Of a stretch of DNA of 64,000 nt, positions 49,928 through 59,049 are shown piece after piece (position 1 is the stretch's first letter; every line of letters begins with the position of its first letter). Source of the stretch: Micromonospora lupini str. Lupac 08 (lineage in GTDB: Bacteria; Actinomycetota; Actinomycetes; Mycobacteriales; Micromonosporaceae); assembly GCF_000297395.2 (NCBI RefSeq), contig NZ_HF570107.1:74758-138757 (forward strand), given 5' to 3'. A program made the translations under genes and the position numbers. A model generated the notes under the pieces. That model was not told the origin of the DNA. It was given only the letters and a program-made list of their open reading frames with translations, and made no database searches.

Positions 49928-50968
49928 GTCACGACCAGGTGGGGACGGACCGCAGCCGACCGGGCACGCCCGGCCGCGCCGCGCCGCGCTCTCTGGCCGC
50001 GCCTCCTGCTCGGCGTCGGCCTGGCCCTCACCCTGCTGGCCGGGCTCGCCCTGGTCGGGCTCAAGACGCTCACCCACCGGTACGACCGTACGGTCACCAA
50101 GGAGCAACTGCTCGACGCGGACGCCCGCACCGACCGGACCGACCTGGACGGGCCGCTCAACTATCTGCTGATCGGCACCGACCGACGCGCCGGCAGCAGC
50201 GAGCCGGACCAGCGCTCGGACACCATCCTCATCGTGCACGTGCCCGCCGGGCGGCGGGAGGCGTACCTGGTCTCCATCCCGCGTGACCTGCTGGTCGCCA
50301 TCCCGCCGGCGAACGGCTTCGGCGGCGGTCCGGACAAGATCAATGCGGCGTACGAGCACGGCGGCGGCGGGCAGGCCGGCACCCGACTGCTCTCCGTCAC
50401 CCTGAACCGGCTCACCGGCATCCGCTTCGACGGCGCCGCGCTCATCGACTTCTCCGGCTTCCGGAAGGTGATCGACCTCCTCGGTGGGGTGCAGATGTGC
50501 GTGGACACCGAGGTCCGCTCGATCCACACCAACCGGGTCTTCCCCACCGGCTGCCAGCAGATGGACGGCGCGCGGGCGCTGGACTACGTACGGCAGCGCT
50601 ACGACCTTCCCAACGGGGACTTCGACCGACAGCACCACCAGCAGCAACTCCTGCGGGCGATGCTGGACAGCGCCGGCCACGCCGATCTGCGCAGCAACCC
50701 GGTCAAACTGGACCAGGTGCTCCGGGCGGTCGGCGGCTCGTTGACCGTGGACACCAACGGCGTACCCCTGGAGGACCTGCTCCTCGCGCTCCGCGCGCTG
50801 CCGCCCGACGGGATGCACGGCGTCCAGGTGCCCTCGTCGTCACAGACCATCGACCAGGTCTCGTACGTGGTGCTCGACAACGGCGGCAACGGGCTGTTCG
50901 AGGCCGTCCGGGGCACCCGCGTACCGGCCTGGGCGCAGGCCAACCCGCGCTGGGTGTCCCGGTTGTGA
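49928..50968 (+). CDS. third LCP-family protein, with abnormal start
   Basis: The LCP domain is clear: NYLLIGTDRRAGSSEPDQRSDTILIVHVPAGRREAYLVSIPRDLLVAIP and ALDYVRQRYDLPNGDFDRQHHQQQLLRAM, with a membrane helix before it (LLLGVGLALTLLAGLALVGL). The frame extends back to 49892 but has no ATG, GTG or TTG before the helix. The natural-looking start is GTC at 49928 (reading TTRWGRTAADRARP after it), only two bases after GGGGAGG. The first usable start, GTG at 50234, would lack the membrane anchor. A frameshift after a GTG at 49939, in a neighbouring frame, is the other explanation. Confidence 0.75.
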   Translation, partial: VTTRWGRTAADRARPAAPRRALWPRLLLGVGLALTLLAGLALVGLKTLTHRYDRTVTKEQLLDADARTDRTDLDGPLNYLLIGTDRRAGSSEPDQRSDTILIVHVPAGRREAYLVSIPRDLLVAIPPANGFGGGPDKINAAYEHGGGGQAGTRLLSVTLNRLTGIRFDGAALIDFSGFRKVIDLLGGVQMCVDTEVRSIHTNRVFPTGCQQMDGARALDYVRQRYDLPNGDFDRQHHQQQLLRAMLDSAGHADLRSNPVKLDQVLRAVGGSLTVDTNGVPLEDLLLALRALPPDGMHGVQVPSSSQTIDQVSYVVLDNGGNGLFEAVRGTRVPAWAQANPRWVSRL

Positions 50969-51014
50969 CAGTGCCGACGGCCGGGTCGGTGCCGATCCGG
51001 CCCGCGAGGATCTA

Positions 51015-51362
51015 GTGTTGCTTCCTGTGTTCGGACCCCAGGTTCCCACCGTGCCCGTGACCGAGATCGCCGACGACACCTACCTGCTCGACGTGCGGGA
51101 GGCCGACGAATGGGCGGCCGGCCACGCCCCCACCGCCCACCACCTGCCGATGATGGAGCTGCCGGCGCGGCTGGCCGAGGTGCCCACCGACCGGGACGTG
51201 GCAGTCATCTGCCGCTCCGGCGGACGGTCCGCCCAGGTCGTCGCCTACCTGGTCAACAACGGCTGGGAGCAGGTGCGCAACGCCGACGGCGGGATGCGCC
51301 AGTGGGCAGCGGTCGGCCGGCCCGTGGTCGACGCGAACGGGCAGCCCGGCCAGGTCATCTGA
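51015..51362 (+). CDS. rhodanese-like domain protein
   Basis: A 115-residue single rhodanese domain with the persulfide Cys in VAVICRSGGRSAQVV (CRSGGR loop) and the DVREADEWAAGHAPTAHHLPM motif. It transfers sulfane sulfur or serves as a phosphatase-like binding domain. GAGG precedes GTG 51015; a GTG at 51027 in the same frame is another start. The next gene follows by ten bases. Confidence 0.9.
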   Translation: MLLPVFGPQVPTVPVTEIADDTYLLDVREADEWAAGHAPTAHHLPMMELPARLAEVPTDRDVAVICRSGGRSAQVVAYLVNNGWEQVRNADGGMRQWAAVGRPVVDANGQPGQVI

Positions 51363-51372
51363 GGCGGCCGGG

Positions 51373-52161
51373 ATGGGCGGGCCTCTGGTCTTCGCGCACC
51401 GCGGCGCCTCGTACGACCTTCCGGAGCACACCCTCGCCGCGTACCTGCGCGCCCTCGACGAGGGCGCCGACGGGCTGGAGTGCGACGTCCGGCTGACCCG
51501 GGACGGGCATCTGGTCTGCGTACACGACCGACGCCTGGACCGCACCAGCAACGGCCGCGGTCTGGTCAGCGCGCGTACCCTCGCCGAGCTGGACGCGCTT
51601 GACTTCGGGTCCTGGCATCCGGGCAGCGCGCCCAGCGGTGACCTGCCGCCGGACGAGTCGCACACCCGGCTGCTGACGCTGGCCCGGCTGCTCGAGGCGG
51701 TGCTCGCCGCCGGCCGGCCGGTCCGGCTGCTGGTGGAGACGAAACACCCGTCCCGCTACGGCTCGAACGTGGAGCGGCGGCTGGTCGAGCTGCTGCGGCA
51801 GTACGGGCTGGCCGACCCCGCGCCGGACGACCCGGTCCAGGTCACCGTCATGTCGTTCTCCCCGCTGGCGCTGCGCCGGGTCCGGGAGCTGGCCCCGGCG
51901 CTGCCCACGGTGCTGTTGCTGGAGGTGCTGCCGCCGTGGCTGCGGCTGGGCCGGCTGCCGTTCGGCACCCGCATCGCCGGGCCGGGCATCGGCCTGGTCC
52001 GGGCCCGACCGCGCCTGCTGCCCGCGCTGCGCGCCGCCGGCAACCAGGTGTACGTCTGGACGGTGAACGAGCCGGCCGACCTGGAGCTGGTGCTGGCCGA
52101 GGAGGTGGACGGGATCATCACCGACCGACCCGCGCACGTCCTGGCCCGCCGGGACCGCTGA
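51373..52161 (+). CDS. glycerophosphodiester phosphodiesterase
   Basis: A 262-residue GDPD-family enzyme. Active-site motifs are FAHRGASYDLPEHTLAAY, LECDVRLTRDGHLVCVHD and VETKHPSRYGSNVERRL near the middle, giving the metal-binding His, Glu and Asp. It hydrolyses glycerophosphodiesters to glycerol-3-phosphate and an alcohol. No signal peptide, so probably cytoplasmic. GAGGCGG lies before the ATG at 51373. Confidence 0.94.
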   Translation: MGGPLVFAHRGASYDLPEHTLAAYLRALDEGADGLECDVRLTRDGHLVCVHDRRLDRTSNGRGLVSARTLAELDALDFGSWHPGSAPSGDLPPDESHTRLLTLARLLEAVLAAGRPVRLLVETKHPSRYGSNVERRLVELLRQYGLADPAPDDPVQVTVMSFSPLALRRVRELAPALPTVLLLEVLPPWLRLGRLPFGTRIAGPGIGLVRARPRLLPALRAAGNQVYVWTVNEPADLELVLAEEVDGIITDRPAHVLARRDR

Positions 52162-52217
52162 AACGGGCCTCGACCCGGGGGGTGCCGAAAGCCGGACCGG
52201 CGGGGCAGACTCGGCAC

Positions 52218-53672
52218 ATGCCGGAGCGAATCGATTTCCCCGCTCTCCTCGCCGGCCAGGCCGTCGTGATCGAGATGATCAACTCTGGGGACGCGGGTCT
52301 GCCGGTCCTCACCCAGCTCCTCCGCGTGACCCAACCGGCGCTCGGCGCGACCGGAATGGCGTTCGTCGAGTTCGGTCCGACCGGCGGCCGGGTGATCGCG
52401 GCCACCGGCGCGGCGGAGTGGGCGCTCGGCCGGCCGCTCGCGGTGGACGACCCGGACACCGTCTGCCTGCTCTCCGGGCCACGGGTGAGCCAGGTCCGGG
52501 TGGTCGAGCTCAACGGCAAGCTCTCCGCCGAGCTGGCCGGCAGCGGGTTGCGCCGGATGGTGGTGTCCCGGGCCGAGATCGGCGGTCACACCGTCGGCAG
52601 CCTGCACGCCCTCTACCCGGGCGACGACGAGCCGGGCGACGAGCAGCAGGGGGTGATCGCCTACCTCGCCTCGTGCATCGCGCACATGTACGGCGACCAG
52701 AGCGGGTTGCCGGTGCACGGCGACGGGCCGGTGGTGGCGGCACTCGCCGACGGGCTGGCGGTGGTCGACCGGGACGGCCACGTCCGGCTGTGGAACCCGG
52801 CCGCCGCCCAGGTCACCGGCCGGACCCCGGAGCAGGCGTTGAACGGTCCGCTGCCGTTCCCCCTGCCGCCCTCCGGTCAGGTCCGCGACCACCGGCTGCC
52901 GGACGGACGCTGGCTCCGCATCACCTCCGGCGACCTGCCCGGCCCCGGCGCGCTGCGCGTGGTCACCTTCCGCGACATCACCGACCAGCAGCGCCGCGAC
53001 CACGACCGGGAGCTGTTCGTCGCGGTGACAAGCCACGAGCTGCGCACGCCGGTCACCGTCATCAAGGGGTACGCGGACACGCTCACCGACCACTGGGAGT
53101 CGCTGACCGAGGGCGACCGACGGCAGGCCGCCCGGGTCATCGGGCAGCGCGCCAACGAGCTGGCCCGACTTGTGGACCGGCTGCTCTCCTCGGCGGCCGA
53201 GGCGGGGCCGGGGGACGACCCACCGACCCCGTTCGACCTCGGTGAGGCGCTGCGCGCCGCCATCGTGGACCTGCCGGCGGAGCTGCGGCACCGGCTGACG
53301 CTGCGTCTCCCGGCCGACCTGCCCAAGGCGCTCGGCCACCGGCCCAGCCTGGCCACCGTGCTGACCGAGCTGGCCACCAACGCCGGCAAGTACTCGCCGC
53401 CGGGCTCCCCCATCGAGATCACCGCCGGGGTGGACGGCCAGTTGGTCGCGTTCCGGGTCAGTGACCGGGGCATCGGCATCCGGCCGGAGCATGTGGAGCG
53501 GGCGTTCGACAGGTTCTGGCAGGGCGAGTCCGGCGACCGGCGCGGCTACCCGGGAGCGGGGCTCGGCCTCTATCTCGTCCGCCGGATCGTTGAACAACAG
53601 AATGGATGGGTATCCCTACGTCCAAGGACCGACGGCGGTACGGTCGCAGAGGTGCGGCTACCGCGCGGTTGA
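52218..53672 (+). CDS. cytoplasmic PAS-containing sensor histidine kinase
   Basis: A 484-residue kinase with no membrane helix. Residues 20-165 form a GAF-like sensor (VTQPALGATGMAFVEFGP to CIAHMYGDQ), and a PAS domain follows (ALADGLAVVDRDGHVRLWNPAAAQVTG). HisKA has VAVTSHELRTPVTVIKGY with His273; the ATPase part has ELATNAGKYSPPG, SDRGIGI and GAGLGLYLVRRIV. No regulator gene lies beside it; the adjacent downstream gene is an RsbW-like ATPase, so output is unclear. Confidence 0.92.
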   Translation: MPERIDFPALLAGQAVVIEMINSGDAGLPVLTQLLRVTQPALGATGMAFVEFGPTGGRVIAATGAAEWALGRPLAVDDPDTVCLLSGPRVSQVRVVELNGKLSAELAGSGLRRMVVSRAEIGGHTVGSLHALYPGDDEPGDEQQGVIAYLASCIAHMYGDQSGLPVHGDGPVVAALADGLAVVDRDGHVRLWNPAAAQVTGRTPEQALNGPLPFPLPPSGQVRDHRLPDGRWLRITSGDLPGPGALRVVTFRDITDQQRRDHDRELFVAVTSHELRTPVTVIKGYADTLTDHWESLTEGDRRQAARVIGQRANELARLVDRLLSSAAEAGPGDDPPTPFDLGEALRAAIVDLPAELRHRLTLRLPADLPKALGHRPSLATVLTELATNAGKYSPPGSPIEITAGVDGQLVAFRVSDRGIGIRPEHVERAFDRFWQGESGDRRGYPGAGLGLYLVRRIVEQQNGWVSLRPRTDGGTVAEVRLPRG

Positions 53673-53688
53673 CCGGCGGTGGCGTGAC

Positions 53689-54168
53689 GTGGAGGCGACG
53701 GTGGCAGCGGCAGCGAGGGATCGGGCGTGGTGCGTGGTGGTTCCCCACCACCCCGCCGGAGCACGACTGGCGCGACACCGGCTCGCCGACGATCTGGCTG
53801 ACGTCGTGACGCCGACGCTCCTCGCGGATCTGATCGCGGTGCTCGCCGAGCTGGTGGGCAACTCGGTCCGGCACGCCCGGCCGCTGCCCGGCGGCGTGGT
53901 CCGGGTGGCGTGGCGGCTGCGGCCCTCCGCCGAGGGCCCCCGGATCCAGTTGCGGGTGACCGACGGCGGCGCGAGCACCAGCCCGCGGATCCGCACGGCC
54001 AGCCCGGACGCCTCGGACGGGCGGGGTCTGCACATCGTGGCCGGCCTGGCGACCCGCTGGGGCGTCGAACGCGACGGCATGGGCCAGCGCGTCTGGGCGG
54101 AGTTCGACCCGCCCTCCACCTCGCGGCCCGCCGCGCCCCCACGTTCCGGCCTGGTGACGGCCAGCTGA
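53689..54168 (+). CDS. RsbW-like ATP-binding protein
   Basis: About 159 residues of HATPase_c_2 type, with ELVGNSVRHARPLPGG (N-box), VTDGGAS (G1) and DGRGLHIVAGLATRWGV (G2). Such proteins are anti-sigma serine kinases or switch proteins of stress response. Two starts are possible: GTG 53689, chosen because it lies after the kinase stop, or ATG 53602, which would overlap the kinase by 71 bases and add 29 residues. No strong ribosome binding site for either. It is not next to an anti-anti-sigma gene. Confidence 0.85.
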   Translation: MEATVAAAARDRAWCVVVPHHPAGARLARHRLADDLADVVTPTLLADLIAVLAELVGNSVRHARPLPGGVVRVAWRLRPSAEGPRIQLRVTDGGASTSPRIRTASPDASDGRGLHIVAGLATRWGVERDGMGQRVWAEFDPPSTSRPAAPPRSGLVTAS

Positions 54169-54229
54169 CGTCGCCGGGTGGGTGGGTCCGGCCCACGGCG
54201 GGGCGGGCGGGGCCTTAGGCTGTGACGCC

Positions 54230-55117
54230 GTGAGCAAGCGTCGAAAGAGCCAGCGAGCCGCCGCCGACACCGCGCCCCGGAAGGACAAGGTGCGCGACGT
54301 CTTCGTGCCGCGACCGTTCGAGGGGCTGGCCGACGAGTCCGAGTGGATCGCACTGCGCGAGCTGGTGCCCGCCGCGTCCGCGCCGCTGCGGCTGGCACCC
54401 GCCCTCGTCGAGGAATTCGGGGACCGGTCGGTCACCCTGGCCACGGTGCTGCCGATGGCCGCGCCGGCGATCAGCAAGCCGGACGGCCGCGTGCTCATCG
54501 GTCTGCAACGCCACCAGCAGTCCGGCGACGTCTCCCGGGACCTGGCCGAGGCGCTGCTCTGCGCGCTGCGGGCCGAGCCGGGCGGCCAGGTGTCGGTGCC
54601 ACCGCTGCCCGGTCCCGGGCCGCGACTGCAGGACATCCTGGTGGACGGCCCGCTGGAGATCACCATGCACGACGGGTTCGAGTTCTGGCTCGACCCCGGC
54701 GCGGCCGACGACCCGAGCGTGCAGGCGTCGCTGGAGCGGGCGAACGCCGCCATCTACCCGACCGTGCGGATGACCGCCGCGAAGGCCGCGTACTGGTGCC
54801 GGGTGCCGGAGAAGGCGCACGTGCGCTGGGTACTGCCGGACGACGAGGACGCCGCCCTGGACGCGTTGGCCCGCCTCGGCGCGGCCGGCACGCTGACGCT
54901 CGGCGAGCAGACCAAGTTCGCCGGGATGTTCCGCGCACACGGCCGGCTGGTGCCGGTGTGGGACCTGCCGGAGGAGACGCCGGCCGCCGACTGGGAGGAC
55001 CCGGTCGCGCAGTTCGCCAAGCGGTACGCGGAGGCGCTCGCCACCACCGAACCGCTGGACGCCGCCGGCCGGCGTGCCCGTCAGGGGCTGCTCGGCCGCC
55101 AGCTCACCCTGCGCTGA
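54230..55117 (+). CDS. DUF5926-family protein
   Basis: A 295-residue actinobacterial protein. A basic N-terminus (MSKRRKSQRAAADTAPRKDKVRDVFVPRPFEGL) precedes DESEWIALRELVPAASAPLRL, ALLCALRAEPGG, GFEFWLDPGA and the region DAAAR-like end. It is known to be conserved in Actinobacteria without assigned function. The GTG at 54230 gives the expected start. Confidence 0.88.
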   Translation: MSKRRKSQRAAADTAPRKDKVRDVFVPRPFEGLADESEWIALRELVPAASAPLRLAPALVEEFGDRSVTLATVLPMAAPAISKPDGRVLIGLQRHQQSGDVSRDLAEALLCALRAEPGGQVSVPPLPGPGPRLQDILVDGPLEITMHDGFEFWLDPGAADDPSVQASLERANAAIYPTVRMTAAKAAYWCRVPEKAHVRWVLPDDEDAALDALARLGAAGTLTLGEQTKFAGMFRAHGRLVPVWDLPEETPAADWEDPVAQFAKRYAEALATTEPLDAAGRRARQGLLGRQLTLR

Positions 55118-55135
55118 CCCCGGCGCGTGGCCCGC

Positions 55136-56353
55136 TCACCCGTGCACGGGCAGTGGGTCGCGGACGATCGGGCAGGACATGCAGCGCGGGCCTCCCCGGC
55201 CGGAGCCCAGCTCCGAGCCGGCGATCGGGATGACCTCGATGCCGGCCCGCTCCAACTGCGCGTTGGTCTCGGTGTTGCGCTCGTAGCCGACGCAGAGCCG
55301 GGGCGCCAGGGCGAGGGTGTTGTTGCCGTCGTCCCACTGCTCGCGTTCGGCGGTGACCGGGTCCAGGCCGGTGTCGATGACCCGGAGCTGGTCCAGGTCC
55401 ATCGCGTCGGCGGCGGCCCGCAGGAAGGGCGCCGGGCCGTCCACGCGCGGATCCTCGCCGTCCGCGCCGGCGATCACGGTGTACGCCGAGAGCGTGCTGG
55501 CGATGTTCGGGTACATCAGCACGGCGTCGGCGTCGACCATCGTGCAGACGGTGTCCAGGTGCATGGTGGCGCGCTTCTGGGCGATCGGCACCACGAGGAT
55601 GGTGTGGGCCAGCCCGGCGGCGAAGACCTGCCGCCCGAGGCGCTCGGCGCCGGCCGGGGTGGTCCGCTCGCCCACCCCCACCGCCAGGACGCCCGGTGCG
55701 AGCAGCAGGACGTCCCCGCCCTCCAGGTGCTCAAGGTTGGGACGGTAGACGAACTCGGTGCCGGCGAAGCGCGGGTGGTGGCGGTAGATGGCGTCGGTCA
55801 GGGTGGTCTCCCGGCGGCGGGCCGGCATGGCCAGGCTGGTGACACCGACCCGGTCACCGATCCACAGCGACGAGTCCCGGGTGAACAGCAGGTTCGGCAG
55901 CGGGTCGATGACGAAGTCGTGCCGGTCCATCAGGGTGTAGACGAGGCCGCCCGGCCGCTCCGAGCTGATCCGCAGCTCCTCGTGGGCGAGCCCGGCGGTG
56001 AGCACGTCCGCAAGCGCGACCGGGTCCAGATAGGCGAGGTGGTCGGCGACCCGGGCGCGGAGCGTGTCGCCCAGTCGACGGGAGCGCAGCACCTCCTCGG
56101 TCAACTCGGCGCGGGCGTCCTCGACGGCAAGTGTCTCGGCCAGCAGGGTGGCCAGGTAGAGCACCTCGACGCCGCGCTCGCGCAGTGCGGCGGCGAACGC
56201 GTCGTGCTCCTCCTGAGCGCGGCCGACCCAGGGGATCGCGTCGAACAGGAGGGAGTCGTTGTTGCGAGGGGTGAGCCGGGCCAGTTCCGGGCCGGGCCGG
56301 TGCAGCAGCACGGTGCCGAGCCGACCGACTTCACTGTCGACGTAGTGGGTCAC
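55136..56353 (-). CDS. arcA: arginine deiminase
   Basis: About 405 residues. The start is GTG 56353 ([20 protein letters not shown]); longer in-frame starts read unlikely sequence. Catalytic motifs: the substrate loop [41 protein letters not shown] and the nucleophile Cys in [13 protein letters not shown]. It hydrolyses arginine to citrulline and ammonia, the first step of the arginine deiminase pathway; no carbamate kinase or ornithine transcarbamylase gene is adjacent. A perfect 12-base palindrome lies 44 bases upstream of the start. Confidence 0.95.
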   Translation of the reverse strand: MTHYVDSEVGRLGTVLLHRPGPELARLTPRNNDSLLFDAIPWVGRAQEEHDAFAAALRERGVEVLYLATLLAETLAVEDARAELTEEVLRSRRLGDTLRARVADHLAYLDPVALADVLTAGLAHEELRISSERPGGLVYTLMDRHDFVIDPLPNLLFTRDSSLWIGDRVGVTSLAMPARRRETTLTDAIYRHHPRFAGTEFVYRPNLEHLEGGDVLLLAPGVLAVGVGERTTPAGAERLGRQVFAAGLAHTILVVPIAQKRATMHLDTVCTMVDADAVLMYPNIASTLSAYTVIAGADGEDPRVDGPAPFLRAAADAMDLDQLRVIDTGLDPVTAEREQWDDGNNTLALAPRLCVGYERNTETNAQLERAGIEVIPIAGSELGSGRGGPRCMSCPIVRDPLPVHG

Positions 56354-56396
56354 CCCCGCAGCGTAGGGCAGGGTTTGGCGGCATCCGAGAAAAGAA

Positions 56397-56425
56397 CTGT
56401 GGATGAATATGGCATTCATCCACAG
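56397..56425. promoter_or_regulatory. perfect palindrome, possible ArgR-type operator
   Basis: CTGTGGATGAAT (56397-56408) and ATTCATCCACAG (56414-56425) are exact inverted copies with a five-base spacer. The core TGAAT-N5-ATTCA resembles the ARG box (TGAAT-N4-ATTCA) but the spacer is one base longer. It lies in the divergent region before arginine deiminase and the gene at 56521. Confidence 0.55.
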
Positions 56426-56520
56426 TCACTCCGGCGCTCCGGCTTGCCGAACACCGGGAGTGGCAACGTAGGGTAGTGAGGACATAACTTCGAGGGACCT
56501 TTTGCCGGAGGTCGACGACG

Positions 56521-57261
56521 ATGACTGTCTTTCCCGCACGACGAGCCGTACCGACCGCCCGGGCACTGCCGCCCATCGCGGTGCCCCATCCCCGGGTCGA
56601 GTCGCCCGGGGTTCTGGAGCCGGTCCGTCCGACACCGCTCGAATGGGCCCGCCGCCGCCGTGCCGAGCGGGGAGCCCGTCGACTGGAGGCGGCCGGAGCG
56701 CGGGCGCTCGGCCAGCTCGACCACCTCGGGCCGGCCTGGCACGTCATCGAGTGGCCCCGCACCGACGCGTCGGACGTCCTGCTCGACCGCACCCAGGACG
56801 ACCGTGCCGGGTTCCTCGCCATCGGGCCGAGCGGCCTGTTCGCGGTGACCATCGCCGACCACGGCCGGGCCCGGGTGCTCGTCGCCGGGGACGTCGTGCA
56901 GATCAACGGCAAGCGGCCTCCGTACGTCACGGAGGCCCGCCGGGACGCCAAGCGGGCCAGCAAGGCCCTCTCCGACGCGGTGGGACTGACCATTCCGGTG
57001 ACGCCGGTGCTGACCTTCGTGGGCTCCGGCGTGATCAGCGTCTACGGCCTTCCGAAGGACTGTCTGATGGCCACCCACCGGGAGTTGGATCGGCTCCTCG
57101 TGGCCGGTGGCAGCCGGATCAGCCCGGCCACGGCCGAGAAGCTGTCCCGGGTGGCACAGCACCCCAACACCTGGCTGAACGGCACCTACCGTCCATCGGC
57201 CGACTACCGGTGGTACGACGAGGGCCGAACGGCCGCTGACAAGCCGGCCCACCGCCGGTAA
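56521..57261 (+). CDS. NERD-like domain protein
   Basis: A 246-residue protein. The middle (GFLAIGPSGLFAVTIADHGRARVLVAGDVVQINGKRPPYVTEARRDAKRASKAL) matches the NERD (nuclease-related) pattern, which has a PD-(D/E)XK-like core, but the catalytic acids are not clear here. The N-terminal half is basic and Ala/Arg-rich. GGAGG lies about 10 bases before the ATG. It shares the intergenic region, and possibly the operator, with arginine deiminase. Nuclease activity is doubtful. Confidence 0.7.
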   Translation: MTVFPARRAVPTARALPPIAVPHPRVESPGVLEPVRPTPLEWARRRRAERGARRLEAAGARALGQLDHLGPAWHVIEWPRTDASDVLLDRTQDDRAGFLAIGPSGLFAVTIADHGRARVLVAGDVVQINGKRPPYVTEARRDAKRASKALSDAVGLTIPVTPVLTFVGSGVISVYGLPKDCLMATHRELDRLLVAGGSRISPATAEKLSRVAQHPNTWLNGTYRPSADYRWYDEGRTAADKPAHRR

Positions 57262-57429
57262 CGTCACCGGCGACGCCACGCGGCCCCGGTCCCCCACCTA
57301 CCCCACCGGCCCCCGCGCCGTCGCCGGCCGCCCCGGTTCGAGCTGTGCGGCCCGGTGACCTGGTGCGCTCGGTGATTCCGTCGGCGACCGGCTAGCGTGG
57401 ACAGTCCGTCGGTGGACATAGGAGGCGCG

Positions 57430-57888
57430 GTGGCCCACGTCGAACTCTCGCTCTCGGAAGTGTTCGTGCCATCGGCGCGGGCCTCGACAGAGCTGGAGTC
57501 CGACAACGTCGGCCAGTGGTCCTCGACTGTCGGCCGGGCCGATGAGCCCTGCCTGCTGATCGACGCCGACACCCGGGTGGTGGCCATCTCCACCGCCGGC
57601 TGCGAGCTGCTCTGCCTGGGCGACCCGGCCGGCCTGATCGGGCGACCGCTGCTCGACGGCGGGCTGCGCCTGCTGGATTTCACCGCCAATCGGGGCGAGC
57701 TGACCGAGGCCGAGATCGACAAGATTCCGCCTCTGCTGGCGCTCTCCTCCGGCCGGCTCGCCCGCGGGCTGCTGCGGGTGCAGGCCGCGTCGGCGGACAG
57801 CTCCGACGCGACTGTCGACGCGATCTCCACCCCGGTGCTCACCGACGGCGCGGTGGCCGGCTCGCTCACCTTCTTCTCCGAGGTCTGA
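57430..57888 (+). CDS. small PAS-like protein
   Basis: A 152-residue protein from the GTG at 57430, with GGAGG at 57421-57425. The sequence ADEPCLLIDADTRVVAISTAGCELLCLGDPAGLIGRPLLDGGLRLLDF has the PAS-fold order (strand, helix, helix, strand) with a Cys in the helix region and an acidic patch. No output domain. It may act as a separate sensor or partner of another protein; function unknown. Confidence 0.6.
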   Translation: MAHVELSLSEVFVPSARASTELESDNVGQWSSTVGRADEPCLLIDADTRVVAISTAGCELLCLGDPAGLIGRPLLDGGLRLLDFTANRGELTEAEIDKIPPLLALSSGRLARGLLRVQAASADSSDATVDAISTPVLTDGAVAGSLTFFSEV

Positions 57889-57963
57889 CCTGCGGCGCAA
57901 TGTGTCGTTCGCCGCACGCGGCGATGACGGGGTGGGCCCACACCCACGCCGTAAGGTGCCCTC

Positions 57964-58353
57964 ATGCTCGATATCGCTCTGCTCCCGGGGGAGTACGCCG
58001 TGTGCCGGTTACGTGCCGGCACCGCCCTGCCGGACGCACTGTCGAGCGGGCTGGGCCGCGCCGACGTGGTCACGGTGAGCTGGACAGCCGACGGGATCTC
58101 GGTGATCTGCCCGGCCGACCGGGTACCCGCCCAGGCCGTGGTGGAGACCACCTGGCGCTGCCTGCGCGTCGTCGGCCCGACGGGCGTGGACGGCACCGGC
58201 ACACTGGCGGCGCTCGTCGACCCGCTCGCCGCGGCCCGGGTCAGCGTGGTCACGTTCTCCACCTTCGACACCGACTACGTGCTGGTGCCGACCGTCCGGT
58301 TGACCGAGGGCACAGCCGCCCTGGAGCGCGCCGGGCACCGCGTCCTCGGCTGA
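57964..58353 (+). CDS. ACT/CASTOR-like domain protein
   Basis: A 129-residue protein resembling stand-alone ACT-domain proteins common in actinobacteria: strands ISVICPADRV and VVTFSTFDTDYVLVPT around a helix, with the conserved Gly-rich turn. ACT domains bind amino acids. It lies between the PAS protein and a lipoprotein, upstream of prephenate dehydratase, which also carries an ACT domain. Function unknown. Confidence 0.75.
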   Translation: MLDIALLPGEYAVCRLRAGTALPDALSSGLGRADVVTVSWTADGISVICPADRVPAQAVVETTWRCLRVVGPTGVDGTGTLAALVDPLAAARVSVVTFSTFDTDYVLVPTVRLTEGTAALERAGHRVLG

Positions 58354-58436
58354 CCTTCACCCGGCCGACCACTCGCCCTACGATGGGCTCGGCCACCCCG
58401 GCCGCGACGACGTTCCCCTGTCCCGAGGATCGGCCC

Positions 58437-59039
58437 GTGCCGTTCACCACGCCCCGCCACCCGGCGCCCCCACCCCGGGTGACAACCGCCATCACACCCG
58501 TGGCGGTTCGTGCGCTGCCCCTGGCCGGGGCCCTGCTGGCGCTCCTCACCATCGGGGCGCTGACCGGCTGCGGCGCCCCTCCCGAGCTGAGCGATCCGGC
58601 CGGGGCGCCCAGCGGCGTCAGCACCCCGACGGCACCCGGCCCGACCGGCGTCCCGACGGGCACGCCGTCCACCGTGCCGAGCACCCCGCTGTCCACTCCG
58701 TCGGCCACCCGGGACCCGGGCCTGGTCGCGACGGCCTGCCGGAACGGCCCCACCGGCCAGCGAGTGGTGCAACTGCTGCGCGGTCGGGCGTCGGTGCTCC
58801 CGGACAACGTCCGGGTGCGGGTCCGCACCGGGCCGCTGTGCGCCGGCGACTGGCAGTACACCGTGGTGGAGGTGACCGGGCACGAGGAGCTCCAGGTCGT
58901 CACCCGGGGTCGACCCGCCGCCCCGGAACTGGTCACCGCAGGCACCGACGTGTGCACCATCGAGGTCCGGGCCACCGGGCCCGCCGGGATCCGTACGCTC
59001 GCCTGCGATGAAGGTCCGGCGGTCCGACCGGGTGCGTAG
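58437..59039 (+). CDS. secreted lipoprotein, uncharacterised
   Basis: A 200-residue protein from GTG 58437 (CGAGG just before). Residues 20-42 form the signal peptide (VAVRALPLAGALLALLTIGALTGCG), with Cys in LTGCG as lipobox. A Pro/Thr/Ser-rich linker follows (about 45-90), then a domain with two Cys (ACRNGPTGQRVVQLL and GPLCAGDWQYTVVEVTG, TDVCTIEV), perhaps with a disulfide. Ends about 10 bases before prephenate dehydratase. Function unknown. Confidence 0.75.
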   Translation: MPFTTPRHPAPPPRVTTAITPVAVRALPLAGALLALLTIGALTGCGAPPELSDPAGAPSGVSTPTAPGPTGVPTGTPSTVPSTPLSTPSATRDPGLVATACRNGPTGQRVVQLLRGRASVLPDNVRVRVRTGPLCAGDWQYTVVEVTGHEELQVVTRGRPAAPELVTAGTDVCTIEVRATGPAGIRTLACDEGPAVRPGA

Positions 59040-59049
59040 TCTGGTCGAC

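Noticed and set aside
51756..53597. Antisense open frame over the phosphodiesterase and kinase
   Set aside because: Two real genes with clear motifs lie on the opposite strand.
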